A stretch of DNA of 64,000 nt from Pseudofabraea citricarpa (lineage: Eukaryota; Ascomycota; Leotiomycetes; Helotiales; Dermateaceae), in contig JAPWGK010000018.1 in NCBI GenBank assembly GCA_029641185.1, positions 496,001 through 560,000 of the forward strand, read 5' to 3'. Each line of letters starts with the position of its first letter. The stretch's first letter is position 1. Made by a program: the position numbers and the translations under genes. The notes beneath the pieces are model-generated. The model was not told the DNA's origin, did no database searches, and saw only the letters and a program-made list of their open reading frames with translations. Shown here one piece after another: positions 25,201 through 36,600 of this stretch.

Positions 25201-28199
25201 TTATGCAAGTCGTTATCAACGAAAAGATTTCTTGGTATGAAAGCGAAAACTTGGAAGAGTATTTGGCAACAGATCGCGACAATGCTATGGATTTAGGCGA
25301 CGCACTTGCTCGCTTCGCATTCATTAACGACAAGAACACAAGCAAGTTACATCTTGTCTTGACGATCCATCATGCACTTTACGATGGTTGGTCAATGCCA
25401 TTAGTTGTGGAGCGTGTCAACAGAGCATTCCGCGGCCTGAAGACTGAACGCCTTACCCCCTTTAATGCGTTTATCAAATACCTCTGCGATCTAGACCGCG
25501 CAAGCTCCGACACCTACTGGAGAGACCAGTTGCATGGAGCAAATGGACCCCAATTTCCAATCCTGCCATGGATTGGATATCAGCCAAAAGCAGACTCACT
25601 TCTCGAACACTACGTGGAGGTTTCAAATGCTCCATCTTCTGGAACAACTATCGCAACTGCTATTCGTGGAGCTTGGGCACTTGTTGCCGCACAGTATACC
25701 GGTTCTAGCGATGTGGTCTTTGGAGAGACCCTGACTGGTCGTAACGCACCCATTGTGGGAGTAGATCAGATCGAGGGCCCTATGATCACCACTGTGCCAA
25801 TGCGTGTTCAAGTCAACCGGAGCACACCCGCTTCACAATATCTTCAAGCTATTCATGACCAGACTGTTCTCCGTATTCCTCATGAGCACATGGGTCTGCA
25901 GCATATTCGACGCCTTAGTCCAGATGCTCGTGAAGCTTGCGAACTGAGAACTGGTTTTGTCCTGCACCCAAATACCGAGGACGAGAATGCGGATACATCT
26001 GACGATGAACCTGCAAATGGTTTCGTGCCAGCTTCCGACGCCGAGGCAGCACGCGAGGCTTTGAAGTTTAATTCATATGCCCTCATGTTAGTCTGCTCGC
26101 TTGGTCCAAATGGTTTCCTCATTATGGCAAGTTTCGATTCAAAAACCGTCGAAGTACCTCAGATGAACAGAATTTTGGAGCAACTTGAGCGAACAGTGCA
26201 GCAGCTTTGTGGAGCAACTGGAAGCATTGGAGAGATTTCCATGTTGAACGAGGAAGATCGCGCCGAGGTTTGGCGTTTAAGCAGCAGTGGAGCTCAAAGT
26301 TTGGTTCAATCTGGCAAAGAGCTACTTAACGGCAAGAGCTATGAAGGTGCAACAGCAACATGGATTGTTGATCCGCTTGACTCAGAGCACTTGTTGCCTT
26401 CTCAATCTGTAGGAGAGCTTTTAATTGAGCACCCTGTTGAATCCTCCGAAGATCTGATAGATGCACCAAACTGGCTGACTCTTGGATCTTCTGAATCATC
26501 TGGACGTGCAGCACGACTCTTGAAGACTGGCCAGCTTGCGAAGTACAACAAGGATGGATCACTGGTTTTATTGGGCCGAAGACACGAGAAGACCAGTACA
26601 CCGGTCGTAGAACAAAAGCAAGAATTGAGAAAGCGACTTCAACCAACAACAGCAAGACAACGAAAGCTACAGCAACTTTGGACTCGCGTTCTCGGTACCC
26701 CCGAGGAAGAAATAGGCTTGAACGACAGCTTTTTCGAACTCGGTGGTGACTCTATTGGTGCAATGAAGCTAGTTTCCGAAGCTAGACTAGAAGGATTAAA
26801 GCTCACAATGACTCAAGTCTTTGATAGCAGGCGTCTCTACGATATGGCAAATGTCATTCAAGAATCAGCACCTTCTCTAACGTCGCCGGAGACTTATGTG
26901 CCGTTCTCTACTCTGAATGTTCCGGAAGTTGAATCTTTCATCTCTCAAGCAATTGTGCCTGCGCTTGCTCAGCCGACGTGGAAAGTTACCGATGTCCTAC
27001 CTGCACGTCCTTTACAAGATGTTGCCGTGCAAGGAACCACCCAACTTCCCAGATACTCGGCACGTTACGAACTCTTCTATCTTGATGCAGGTGTCGATCG
27101 CGCTCGCTTATTCCAAAGCTGTCAAGACCTCGTGGCTCGCAACGAGATCCTCAGAACAGTATTTGTAAGAAACGAGGGGAAATGCTTTGGAGTTGTCTTG
27201 GAAGAGATAATAGTCCCAATTGTGGAATATGAGATCCAAGGTGATCTGGAGTCTTTCTGCCAGAAGCTCTGTGATCTTGACGTACAGACTCAAATGCCAC
27301 TGGGTTCGGCGTTCGTCAAATTCTTGTTTGTCCATAACGAGGACGGCCGAAGCTGTTTGCTGTTCCGGATCTCCCATGCACAGTATGATGAGATCTGTCT
27401 ACCGGCAATGCTTCACCAGCTATCAGCATTATACGAGGGACGCCCGGTTGCAAATGGCCTCCCTTACTCGACATTTGTCAACCACGTGCTAAAAGAGACC
27501 ATTCCCAATAGTATCTCATACTGGAAGGACTTACTTCAAGGCTCATCGCTATCTCTCTTGCGACCGGAGACACCGTTGGCGACAAAGAACGTCATTGCCA
27601 TCAACAAGACGTTCGACATTTCAGCCCGCTCAAAAGATGTCACTATCGCCACTTTACCTTCGGCTGCATGGGCACTCTGCCTTGCTCGTCACTTATCTAC
27701 TCGTGATGTAACATTTGGTGAAGTTGTTTCAGGACGTAATATTGAGCTAGGCAACTGCGATTCTGTGATCGGACCGTGCTGGCAATACATCCCCCTTCGC
27801 GTTAAGTTCTCCCCCGACTGGACCGCACTGGATCTGCTATCACACGTCCAGCACCAACACATCGCCTCAAGTTCGTACGAAGGTATGGGTCTCACTGAGA
27901 TTGTCGAGAACTGTACCGATTGGCCATCTACCACTGACTGGTTTGACTCCGTTGTGCACCAAGATGTCGACCACGTTGAGAATCTCGAATTCCTCGGCAG
28001 CAATTCTAGAATGGAGACTGTCTATCCTCACCTAGAGCCTCTGCGAGAGTGGAAGATTCAGGCCTTCCCCAAAGGCGACACAATCACGTTAGAGATTGTC
28101 ACATTTGAGGACTGGCAACCTGAAGCGGAGAAGTTACTGGCCAGTCTGGGAGATATCATGAAATTGCTTGTTGAGACTCCTGGGGAGAAGATATTTTGA
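22281..28199 (+). CDS. NPS6: NPS6/SidD-type extracellular siderophore synthetase (NRPS)
   Basis: Two exons, 22281-22742 and 22806-28199 (63-nt intron, phase 0); 1,951 aa. Domain order: A1, T1, C1, A2 remnant, T2, C2. A1 has FTSGSTGKPKGV, YGPSECTVG, GRLYKTGDLV and GRKDRQVKLRGQRVELAEIE-type core motifs and a Lys in the A10 position (CKTDRKQL). T1 has GGDSL near residue 807 and T2 GGDSI near 1467, each with the phosphopantetheine Ser. C1 carries HHALYDG (about 1008), an intact HHxxxDG centre. C2 has SHAQYDE (about 1677), which keeps the second His and the Asp. Residues about 1329-1426 are a fragment of a second A domain. The same truncated second module is known from NPS6 of Cochliobolus and SidD of Aspergillus, which assemble extracellular hydroxamate siderophores (coprogen or fusarinine) from acylated N5-hydroxyornithine. 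Which one is made here is not visible. Confidence 0.93.
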
Positions 28200-28660
28200 G
28201 GGGATGGAGATGAGAGAGAGACATATGAGAGATGAAGATTCATGAAGTGTTGTGACTTAGAAAGGGTGGCGTTTTTTTTGAACTTCTATTTTGGTCTTGG
28301 TTTGGTGTTGATTCTTGTTCCTGACTATGTTTATTGCGACTGTATTCTGGATATAGAGATTCCTTTGGAACGTTGCTGATTTTACTCTTCAAGCTTATTG
28401 TTTTCTGCCGATCCGATTTATACTGCAGATGAATAGATGCCTTTGTTTTTATCTTTTGCCAACCGTGAAAAAAGCACGCTTGGAAGTGAAGTTATTGATC
28501 AGCCAAACCATACACAGACGATATTGATCGAAGCTAATTACCGATGTCTTATAGGCCCCTTCGACTGAGGTACTGTACGTCTAAGGTACCTAAGGTAAGG
28601 TACGGCCCGCCTGTGATCCTTCATGTGCTTATATGCTTACCCACCACGCACCCCACCGCC

Positions 28661-28734
28661 TCAGCCTCTCAGCCTCTCAGCCTCTCAGACTGACTAACTA
28701 GCTTATGTGCTTACTCACTCACTCACTCACTCAC
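28661..28734. repeat. CAGCCTCT and CTCA tandem repeats
   Basis: Three CAGCCTCT-type units followed, after a 24-nt gap, by five to six ACTC units. Confidence 0.85.
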
Positions 28735-29175
28735 GCACCATCTATCATATCATATCAGATCAGATCAGAATTCTCTTGTCCCCATCCCTCACTTCATCAT
28801 CTTATACAGGAGGGAGGGAGAGAGAGCGAGAGTGCGTGGAAAGTCAAGCTAGCTTGCTTGAAAACCACCGGCTGTGTTTCGGGATATACGGAGGGGGTAT
28901 TGTTCTCAACGAAGCTGTATGCAAGGTGAAGATATTTTAATCTTTTGATGTTTTAATGTTTTGGTCTTTCAATCGCGCGATGCGAGGCAAATAGGCCTAG
29001 GTTTTGAGAAACGTATTGCATGGGATATCCTTCCTGCTATTTTTTATATGTTTATCCGCATCTGCTATCCTTCTGCGATAGGTCCAAAAACTTTCTCGAC
29101 AAGGTGAAAGTGGATGGAGGTTGTTGATGAATCCTTTTCTCCTGGGGGAGAGGAGAAAATGATCGAGCTGACTGA

Positions 29176-29204
29176 CTGAGCTGAGCTGAGCTGAGCTGAG
29201 CTGA
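29176..29204. repeat. CTGAG pentanucleotide repeat
   Basis: Five to six tandem GAGCT/CTGAG units visible directly. Confidence 0.85.
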
Positions 29205-30517
29205 CTTTTCCTTGACTTGCCGAATCTGGTACTTGTGGCGCGCGCCGTGTCTTGAAGCGGGAACGAGCCAAGCCTGAAAATGGGACCATGCTTGCAGTGA
29301 TTCAGCGTGTTGCAGTTGTGGCTGCAGTTGCAGTTGTAGCAGTACAACATAGCCCGTTTCAGAGGTTTTGTTAACATTCGTTTTTGTTTTGAGATGTTGA
29401 GCCGGTTGAGTGCGTGAATGTATCGAATGCACCGATCAAGCCGAATCCTAGATGAAAATCAGAACCGCTGGCTCTGTAACGTACCAAGTACGATCAAGTG
29501 GCCCCTCACTAGATCAACGCTTCAGCTGAACCTCGTCGCGCATAGTGGTGGCAGTGAATATCGGATGATGTTTTGGGGGTTGGGAATAGCTGTTAGAACA
29601 GGGGATTTCGAACACGAAGAACTTTGAATCCGCGAAGCAGACCAGTGGGGTGAAGCGACGACGGAGAATTTGTAATAAGCTTCTTGGGTGAGGGAATTGT
29701 GAGATGTGACGAGATGTCATGCGGTAAGGTTAATAATCCGTAAGCGAGTCGTTTGTCCTCGGCCTTAGCGATCGTTATTAATGCTCCGACAATAAATCTT
29801 ACTAGCCCTCTATATTTACTAGTCCTGCACGAGTTCGGTTTTTGGGTTTAGGTAGTAAGATTGCCCAGCCCGTGTCAGGCTGGGGCACTTGCTAAAGTGA
29901 TATATCGGAATTGGATTCTGTGGAAATTATCCTCGCTGGGATGCGAATAGATGACACGCAGAAAATCCAGATGGTTAACTGACTGGCCGATTATGTTCGT
30001 AATACCCATTAAGAAACTTAGTATTTCTAGCCTGAAATTGTAAATTTGAGTAAATACCTAGTTCGAAAACAAATTCAAGAGCGTGTTTACAAAAGGGGCA
30101 TAGATCTTGTCTACTCTTTTTAGCACAAATTTCCGTTGCATGCCTACCTGGGAACTCAGTTATTTTAGTTTGGCAAATTGTGCTGGTTTGGACAGTCCTG
30201 TTAGATACATTATCAAGGAAAGACTGCACAGAACCGCGATTCTATTCTATTCGGTCTAATGGAATGAACTTCACGGCTAATGTTGTGTAATAGAGTATGT
30301 TGAGATCCACCTGATGGTCGCTTATGCCAAATTGAGGGGACATATGCAGCGCAATGTAATGTAACTCTTCGTAAGCTTATTGTGCTAGCTGTATTTATGT
30401 GCGTTGATTATATAGGCATATTAAAAGGCTCATGTGGGCTGAGATGCTTCACCGCTGAATTAGAGATGGAAAAAACAGTAGTTACGCTTCATCTCCTTGG
30501 CTTCAGATGACTCGAGG

Positions 30518-30524
30518 TATAAAT
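30518..30524 (+). promoter_or_regulatory. TATA box of the secreted-protein gene
   Basis: TATAAAT, about 190 bp upstream of the ATG at 30706, followed by pyrimidine-rich leader sequence. Confidence 0.5.
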
Positions 30525-30618
30525 GATCCCTAAATTACCCTCACAATCTTCAGTTCTGCAATTAACTCTCATTGTATTCCTTACCAACAACTGCATTTCG
30601 CTCCAATCAACTTCTTCT

Positions 30619-30686
30619 GTAAGAAAACGTTGCAACTTATTCCATTTAATGCAACGAGAACCACGAGAGGACTAACATCTATATAG
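30619..30686 (+). other. Probable 5' UTR intron of the secreted-protein gene
   Basis: GTAAGA donor at 30619, ACTAAC branch-point word at 30671-30676 and ATATAG acceptor ending at 30686, 19 nt before the ATG. The length (68 nt) and signals fit fungal introns. Confidence 0.55.
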
Positions 30687-30705
30687 AAATCCAACTCTCA
30701 TCACC

Positions 30706-31236
30706 ATGGTTTCATCCAACTTGAAGAAATGGCTTGGCCTTGCCGCCTTCGCCATGTGTATCTCGGGCGGCAGAGTTCTGGCAGCATGCACTGGAGGACC
30801 TGGATGGACACCGGAGGACTTCGCCGAATACCTGACACTCAACGACACCACAGGATGGGCCGGCATGGCGAAGCTCAAGCACTGCACCTTCGACGACCTG
30901 ATTGACGAAGGAGCACTAGATGCCAGCTCCGGAGGATTGGAAGCCCGATCTGGCGGTAACGCATGGGAGGGATGGACCAACAGCGATTGCAGCGGTGCCC
31001 AGATTGGCCGCGTCACGAATTTCGGATGCGGCGTCTGCTTCACGGGTGGTAACTACATCTATAGCGGATGGTTGTGGAGAGAGGGAACGGGCAATCCCTA
31101 CCCAACTGCTGATTATTATACCGTGGCTGGCTGTGGAGGATCCAGACTGCATCATCAAGGTATTACAAGTGGCCAGCATACCTCTTGCAATGCTGTTACG
31201 CGAGCACCTTCTGTCATTCTCTATCAGGGGTGTTAA
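30706..31236 (+). CDS. Small secreted cysteine-rich protein (effector candidate)
   Basis: A single open frame of 176 aa. Residues 1-26 are a clear signal peptide: KK, then a hydrophobic core (WLGLAAFAMCI), then a VLA cleavage site. The mature part has eight Cys (28, 60, 95, 108, 111, 143, 161 and the C-terminal 176), an even number compatible with four disulphides. A LEAR/S site at 78-82 resembles fungal pro-peptide processing sites and separates an acidic N-terminal part (28-81) from a Gly/Trp/Tyr-rich part with CGVC and AGCGG. A TATA box and a probable 5' UTR intron precede it. I recognise no family. It is isolated in a gene-poor stretch beside accessory genes. The secreted location is well supported; an effector role is inference. 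It could also be a cell-wall or antimicrobial protein. Confidence 0.8.
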   Translation: MVSSNLKKWLGLAAFAMCISGGRVLAACTGGPGWTPEDFAEYLTLNDTTGWAGMAKLKHCTFDDLIDEGALDASSGGLEARSGGNAWEGWTNSDCSGAQIGRVTNFGCGVCFTGGNYIYSGWLWREGTGNPYPTADYYTVAGCGGSRLHHQGITSGQHTSCNAVTRAPSVILYQGC

Positions 31237-32174
31237 GCGAGGCCGAATCTTGCTAGGGTATCGTTTCGTACCACCCATGTGAGAAGGAGTGATGATGGCT
31301 GGGGAGATGCTAGGGCTATTGAAGGACAAGAGAAGGGGAAGACCACTTTCGTTGACTTGTTTGAACTGTTTGTCTGTTTGTTTCTTTAGCATAAAATATA
31401 ACTTCTACGATGGAGTAGCGGTTGCCACCTTTATCCTCACTACTCTTGCGGTCATTGTTGTTGTGCCGCTCATTTCCGAACTCTTCTTTCGTTCGCAAAA
31501 TTTGAAGAAGCCTCTCTCGAAGAGCTTCGTACCATTCGGGGGAGAGCTTCCAAGATGAACTTCTTTCTTCTTATTTCATTCTTCTTCTTGTTGTCAATTT
31601 CATTTTTGTTGTCATTATTTGAGCCAGTTTTCAAGGGACTTTAATGCCATCCATAACAATGGGATCACAGAACTAATTGGTGAATGATTCCAGCAGCCAA
31701 TAACCAACACTCAAAATCAAGCTGACCTTAGATCTGCTACTTTTGAGTTGTTGATCCTCAGACTCCCAGCTTTGCCAAGTCTCTGTCAGAATTCTCGCCC
31801 GAATCCAGGATGAAATAATGAAGACACATACCGTAGTCGAACAGAACAATCATGGTCAGAAATCGATGTCTAGGTAGGTATACACGGATACAGGGATGAC
31901 ATTTATAGTTGATGAGAAGGCACGACTATTTTGAGAGAAAAACTGGCACCTGTTTGAGGACTCTTGATGTGCTTCGGTGGAGTAGAATCCTCAAGTTAGA
32001 ATGTTGATCATTCTATGTACATACATTGGTTACGCCTGTGTCTTCCTAGCTCAAACATACCTTTGTGTTCGCCAATTTAGATATGTACAAATGCGCAAGT
32101 TAATGGCTTACTGAATCCAGACCCTCTTTGGCGAGAACCATGAGACTTCATTCCCGGCCTTCTTCGCCCCCTTT
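31237..32174. other. Intergenic, no supported gene
   Basis: The 3' flank of the secreted-protein gene and the 3' flank of the minus-strand F-box gene. A short open frame at 31289-31558 encodes a hydrophobic segment, but its ATG lies just past the preceding stop and its codon use is unconvincing. T-rich at 31560-31620. Confidence 0.55.
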
Positions 32175-33218
32175 TCATTGAAAGACAGAGGCCATCTTTC
32201 CTCCTTGAAACTGAATTGGCTGTGGAGATGATGATGTGTACTCGTGATACAAATGTGCTTTCCATTCTTCGGACTCAGGCCCTTGCCCAAGATCTTTCCA
32301 GATGGTAATTACAAAGTTTATAGTACACCCATCATCGTGCTCAAAGCTGGCCTTGTATTCAGTCCGACAGTACCGACATTGCTGAATTTCCGTGGAGAGA
32401 CTCCAAGGTGTATTTTTTGTAGCAGTGTTGTTTTTGTGATGTATCAACGTTGACCACTTGTTCTCAAATGGGAAAGAATACGATGATTTGATGCAAAGTC
32501 TGTCAGGCTGCCCTACAGTTTCGATTTCAAGATGCGGGCATATCCACAACTCGATTGAGCGCTGGTCGGCATTTGCACACTTGCCATAGAAAGTTACGCG
32601 CTCGCAGGTGAACAGAGAACCATCTTTTATTTGACAGGTTGTTTTTTGTTCTCGATACAAGGGTCTCCAGACATTTGAGTGGGACGTGCCCGACAAAAGT
32701 TTCAAGAGCTGTCGGCTTCGAGAATCACGGCCAAAGTAATGATAGTGCTTCATCGCCATCTTGAAAACGCTAGAACTAAAAATTTTGTGAATATACGATG
32801 TAACCATTTCGTATCTATCGTGGGTAAGACAATTCGGTTTTGCTTTTTGCATAAGCCGACCATTCTCGGTGTATATTTTGGCGTTTCGAATCCTATGAAG
32901 CTTTCCGCAAGGAATACAAGCAATTTGGTCTTGTAAATCATTTTCTAAAAGGTTCAAGAACATTGTTTGTTGGTCATGCAAAGTTGATAGAATTTCAAGG
33001 TACTGAGTTCCGATCAAGAGATAGATCTGTCGACAGCAGAGAGAGAATAATGCGGCTGATGCCGGAGGAAGATCTTCGGCAATTTGTTGCAGTATTTCTG
33101 TTGGGAGCCTGGCCAGAAGGGAGTTTTCTAGTGCATTTGGCCTTTTGATAGCGGTATATCCGAGCAAACGTCTTGTTCTTTGTTGAAAGAGGACGAAGAG
33201 TCTTCTAATGTAATTCAT
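32175..33218 (-). CDS. F-box protein
   Basis: A single exon of 347 aa. Residues about 33-70 (LLARLPTEILQQIAEDLP, then ALFSLCCRQIYLLI) match the F-box pattern LPxEIxxxIxxxLxxxxxxxLxxxCR that docks to Skp1 in SCF ubiquitin ligases. The rest has no recognisable LRR or WD repeats. It has several Cys and His (CIPCGKLH, CRYC), so a small zinc-binding region is possible. Such single-exon F-box genes with divergent C-termini form large, fast-evolving families in filamentous ascomycetes. The target is unknown. The first ATG of the frame gives an Arg-rich N-terminus (MNYIRRLFVLFQQRTRR) before the F-box, as usual in the family. Confidence 0.8.
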   Translation of the reverse strand: MNYIRRLFVLFQQRTRRLLGYTAIKRPNALENSLLARLPTEILQQIAEDLPPASAALFSLCCRQIYLLIGTQYLEILSTLHDQQTMFLNLLENDLQDQIACIPCGKLHRIRNAKIYTENGRLMQKAKPNCLTHDRYEMVTSYIHKIFSSSVFKMAMKHYHYFGRDSRSRQLLKLLSGTSHSNVWRPLYREQKTTCQIKDGSLFTCERVTFYGKCANADQRSIELWICPHLEIETVGQPDRLCIKSSYSFPFENKWSTLIHHKNNTATKNTPWSLSTEIQQCRYCRTEYKASFEHDDGCTINFVITIWKDLGQGPESEEWKAHLYHEYTSSSPQPIQFQGGKMASVFQ

Positions 33219-33689
33219 CTTGGTGTCGGAACAATAGAGGTGGCGCGTGCAAGATTTTCCAGATCATCAGATGTTGCAAGACCTGACACTGCTGCAAAAG
33301 GAAATCGAAGAATATAAGATTGTGGGCTAGTTAGCGGCGTGTTGAAGTCTGGTACACCAGCTAACCTAACCAGGAACCGTTAGTCCTGGGGCTATGCACT
33401 ATCAGATATGCCAGACTAAAGGTCCACAGGAGCCTGACGGCTGAGTTTTGTAGTTGATGAATTAATAGGTAATGTAATAATAATTTAATAGGTGGTTGTA
33501 CAGGGGAAGAAGAGATCCTGTCAGTTTTGTGAGGTAACCTTACGAACTAAGTGTACATTGTCAAGATTCAGATGTTTTAATATTATGATCAACTCAAAAC
33601 ACGTACACGTATGGAGCCAATATAGTTCTCAATTTACTAAGAAGAAATAGCCACTGAACTATAAACCACTATTTATCCCCAAACAAAAT
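33219..33689. other. Intergenic, AT-rich
   Basis: Spacer between the F-box gene start and the stop of the ankyrin gene, both on the minus strand. No gene or repeat seen. Confidence 0.55.
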
Positions 33690-36600
33690 TCAAGATACTC
33701 TTTTGCTTTCCCCATTATTAAGACTTTCCCTGCCATTTACCTGTCCATTTTCAATCGTAGACGGAGTTGACACGAGCGAATTTCTTTTCCTTTTCAGCAT
33801 GTCTCTCAGAGAGAATACATACTTGTGTTGCCGATTTGAAGTACTTCTTTCTCCTTCATCAGTCCGCTGTCTCTTGGGTTCAAGTCTTTCTTTCTTATCT
33901 GTTTCGCTTTCTCCGCTTAGGCTGTGGTGGTATTTAGTACTGATTTTGTGAAACTGATCAAGAACGCCGTTAATATGAATCGCAATAAGGATCATAGGAA
34001 TGGCAATAGCGGCAGAAGTGCCAACTATATCTAAGTCAGCTTCGTTCGCCGCAAACAGAAGGATCCTGTCCTACATATCCTTGAAAATATCCATTTAGAT
34101 GGATAGATAAAATCATCACCAACATGTGGAAATGCTTCGACATTTAATGCATACAACGATGTAAGGAATGAAAGCGGAAGCTGTAACCAAACGGACTGCG
34201 TCAGTCGAGGAGCAAAGCAATGACGGACGAGTGAATCTTACGAATATGATTGTCACGATCGTGAATACTAAAATTGTTCTTCCTTGTTTTGTGGCTTCTT
34301 CAGCTTGCTTTCGTGCTTGGACGGCTTCTGACACATTTGCATTTTTCTGCTTGAGGTCTAGAAGGTGGTTAATCTATGCCATTAGCACAAAATTTAAATT
34401 AAGCGACGTGCCCAGGACGACCCACAGAATCATAAATGGTTGTCGCATCTATCTGCATCTTTTTGACTTTCTCAATTCGTAGCAGAATATCACTCCTTTG
34501 TTGGTAGTAATTGAGTACAGGGTCTTTCTCTGGCACATACTCTCCGTCAGGACGTGTCTCGCTTCGAGAACCCGATATAAGGCCAAAGAGCTTCTGCAGT
34601 ATCTCTTTCTGATCCTCGAATATATTACGAAGTATATTTAATTCATCTCGTATGTCCTTGATCTCCTCGAGCAATTTGATTTCGTCTTGAAGGTCGAGGT
34701 CGCGGACCGCTTTGTGTTCATCTGTTTCATGAGCCTCTTCAATTTCACATTTGAATGCTTCGAAGCACTCAACTTCTCTGTTTGCCTAAGTAAAACATCA
34801 AAGGTTACGTTAGTCACTCGCCACAAAAATTGAATTAAAATGAACTAACCACCATACTGATTGAACTTGCGAACATGTCCAAGAAAGATTCTTGGCCACC
34901 GGGGACACGGGCTTTGCATTCTTCTATAAAGCCAGCACAGAAGCTTGCTATCATTGTGCTCAAATGATATATTGATGATAATCGTGGGCGAGTGTCTTCA
35001 TGGATATGTTTTCGGATTGTGTCGAGCAACTCGGGACCCGGACTTTCTCCAGTATTACTGCCCCAACTTTCTGGAAAGCATGTAATCACTGTCTCTAGAT
35101 AGCACACAAGTAAGCTTAAAATATGAGCTTATGAGATAAAACGTACTATCGTCTATAACCCATAGCCAGAGCTGGTCAACCATTCCGATCTGAAAACCAT
35201 CTTTGTATGTTTCACGACCAAGCTGGTCCCGGATCGGCTTACTGGATTCCTGTTTGTGGGCGGCTTTGAACCTCCTGCATTGGTAACGTCGTACAACCTG
35301 GTCTATATCGCGCCGACTGGTATCTGATAGAGATGAGTAGTAATATTGATCCAATGTTCGAGAGGCATGGAGCCCTTTTTCTTGTTCCTGTCTAAGATAT
35401 TGTTGCAACAGTGGCTGTAAATTTTCTCTTGGTAGTTCACCTGCTGGAACCATCGATTTCTCAAATATCTCAATAGCATCCTGAAATCTTTCCTGCCATT
35501 CTAAGATACGAGATCGGACGTAAATATCATCTTCATCATTTTTGGCCGTAAATTCCTTCAAAAAATGCTTCAGATGCTCAGGGGGGTTTTGCAGGTTAGT
35601 TCCTTTCTGGTCACTACTTTTGCTCTTCAATACACTTTGTTTGAAGTGGTCAAGATATCTGTTCTCCTGAAGGATATTATCCCCCTTTTCTATCTCATCT
35701 TCAAGTATGGCTTGGCTGGCTTTTAATTTAATCCCAACTTCAGAGAGTCGAATTGCCTGTTGAAGTTCTTCTGTTCTAATGTCAACAAGAGGAATACGTG
35801 GTGTTTTGCTAACTTCCTTGTGTATTTCTGCAGAGAGTCGAATTGCCTGTCGAAGTTCTCTATGGTCCTTTACAGTCCGAAATGTTAGAAATGGTAGCTA
35901 AAAGGAATGTTAGAGCAGCTCGCAAGAAAATAGAGATAATATCCGAACATACGCAAATCACCATTTTGCAGCCTTCAAGGTGAGATATCGATCCTTTCCC
36001 CTGAGCCTTTGGCTTCTGTTCTAGATTGGTAGATGTTTGATTTAGAATGGGCTGTTTTGAAGCTGGCTGTCCTGCTTTCTCTGCCACTTTGGACTCTTTC
36101 GTTTTGGCAGCCTCGTCCTTATTCTCCTCAGGTTTGGCTTTGTCATCCTTGGCGGGATCATTTACAACAGTGACAGGAGCTTTTGAGGCGCTTAGGGCAG
36201 ATCTGTCGTTTGAAATTAGCAAATCACTTCAATTCAAGGTCGGAAGAGCAAAGTTCATACTTTTTTCCTTTTTCATTTTCAAATTTCTTGTCCCTACTCG
36301 GCAATTTTAGAATATGCGTATTTTCGCCAGAGTAAAAATCTCTGCTTTCAAACTATAATTTCGGATTAACATCTAGGACTCAGACATCTGTTTAATCTCA
36401 CAGGACTTACTGTCATTGCTGGATACATAAATCTGCTTTGTGTTTTTCCAATATGCTCTCGGCGGTTCTGCTCCACGAAATTTTTCAATCGAGTATAATC
36501 ATAGGCGGATTTCTTCGCTTCGTGAGAAACTCTGCACATTAGATCCTACAAAATGATAAGTCATTTATACGATGATATATCGATAGGAATACTACCTCTG

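Larger units (their letters stand above)
28200..30705. other. 2.5-kb intergenic region rich in simple repeats
   Basis: It holds (CAGCCTCT)n at 28661-28688, (CTCA)n at 28713-28734 and (CTGAG)n at 29176-29204, with overlapping short open frames caused by the repeats. No gene supported. From about 30500 it is the promoter and leader of the secreted-protein gene. Confidence 0.6.
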
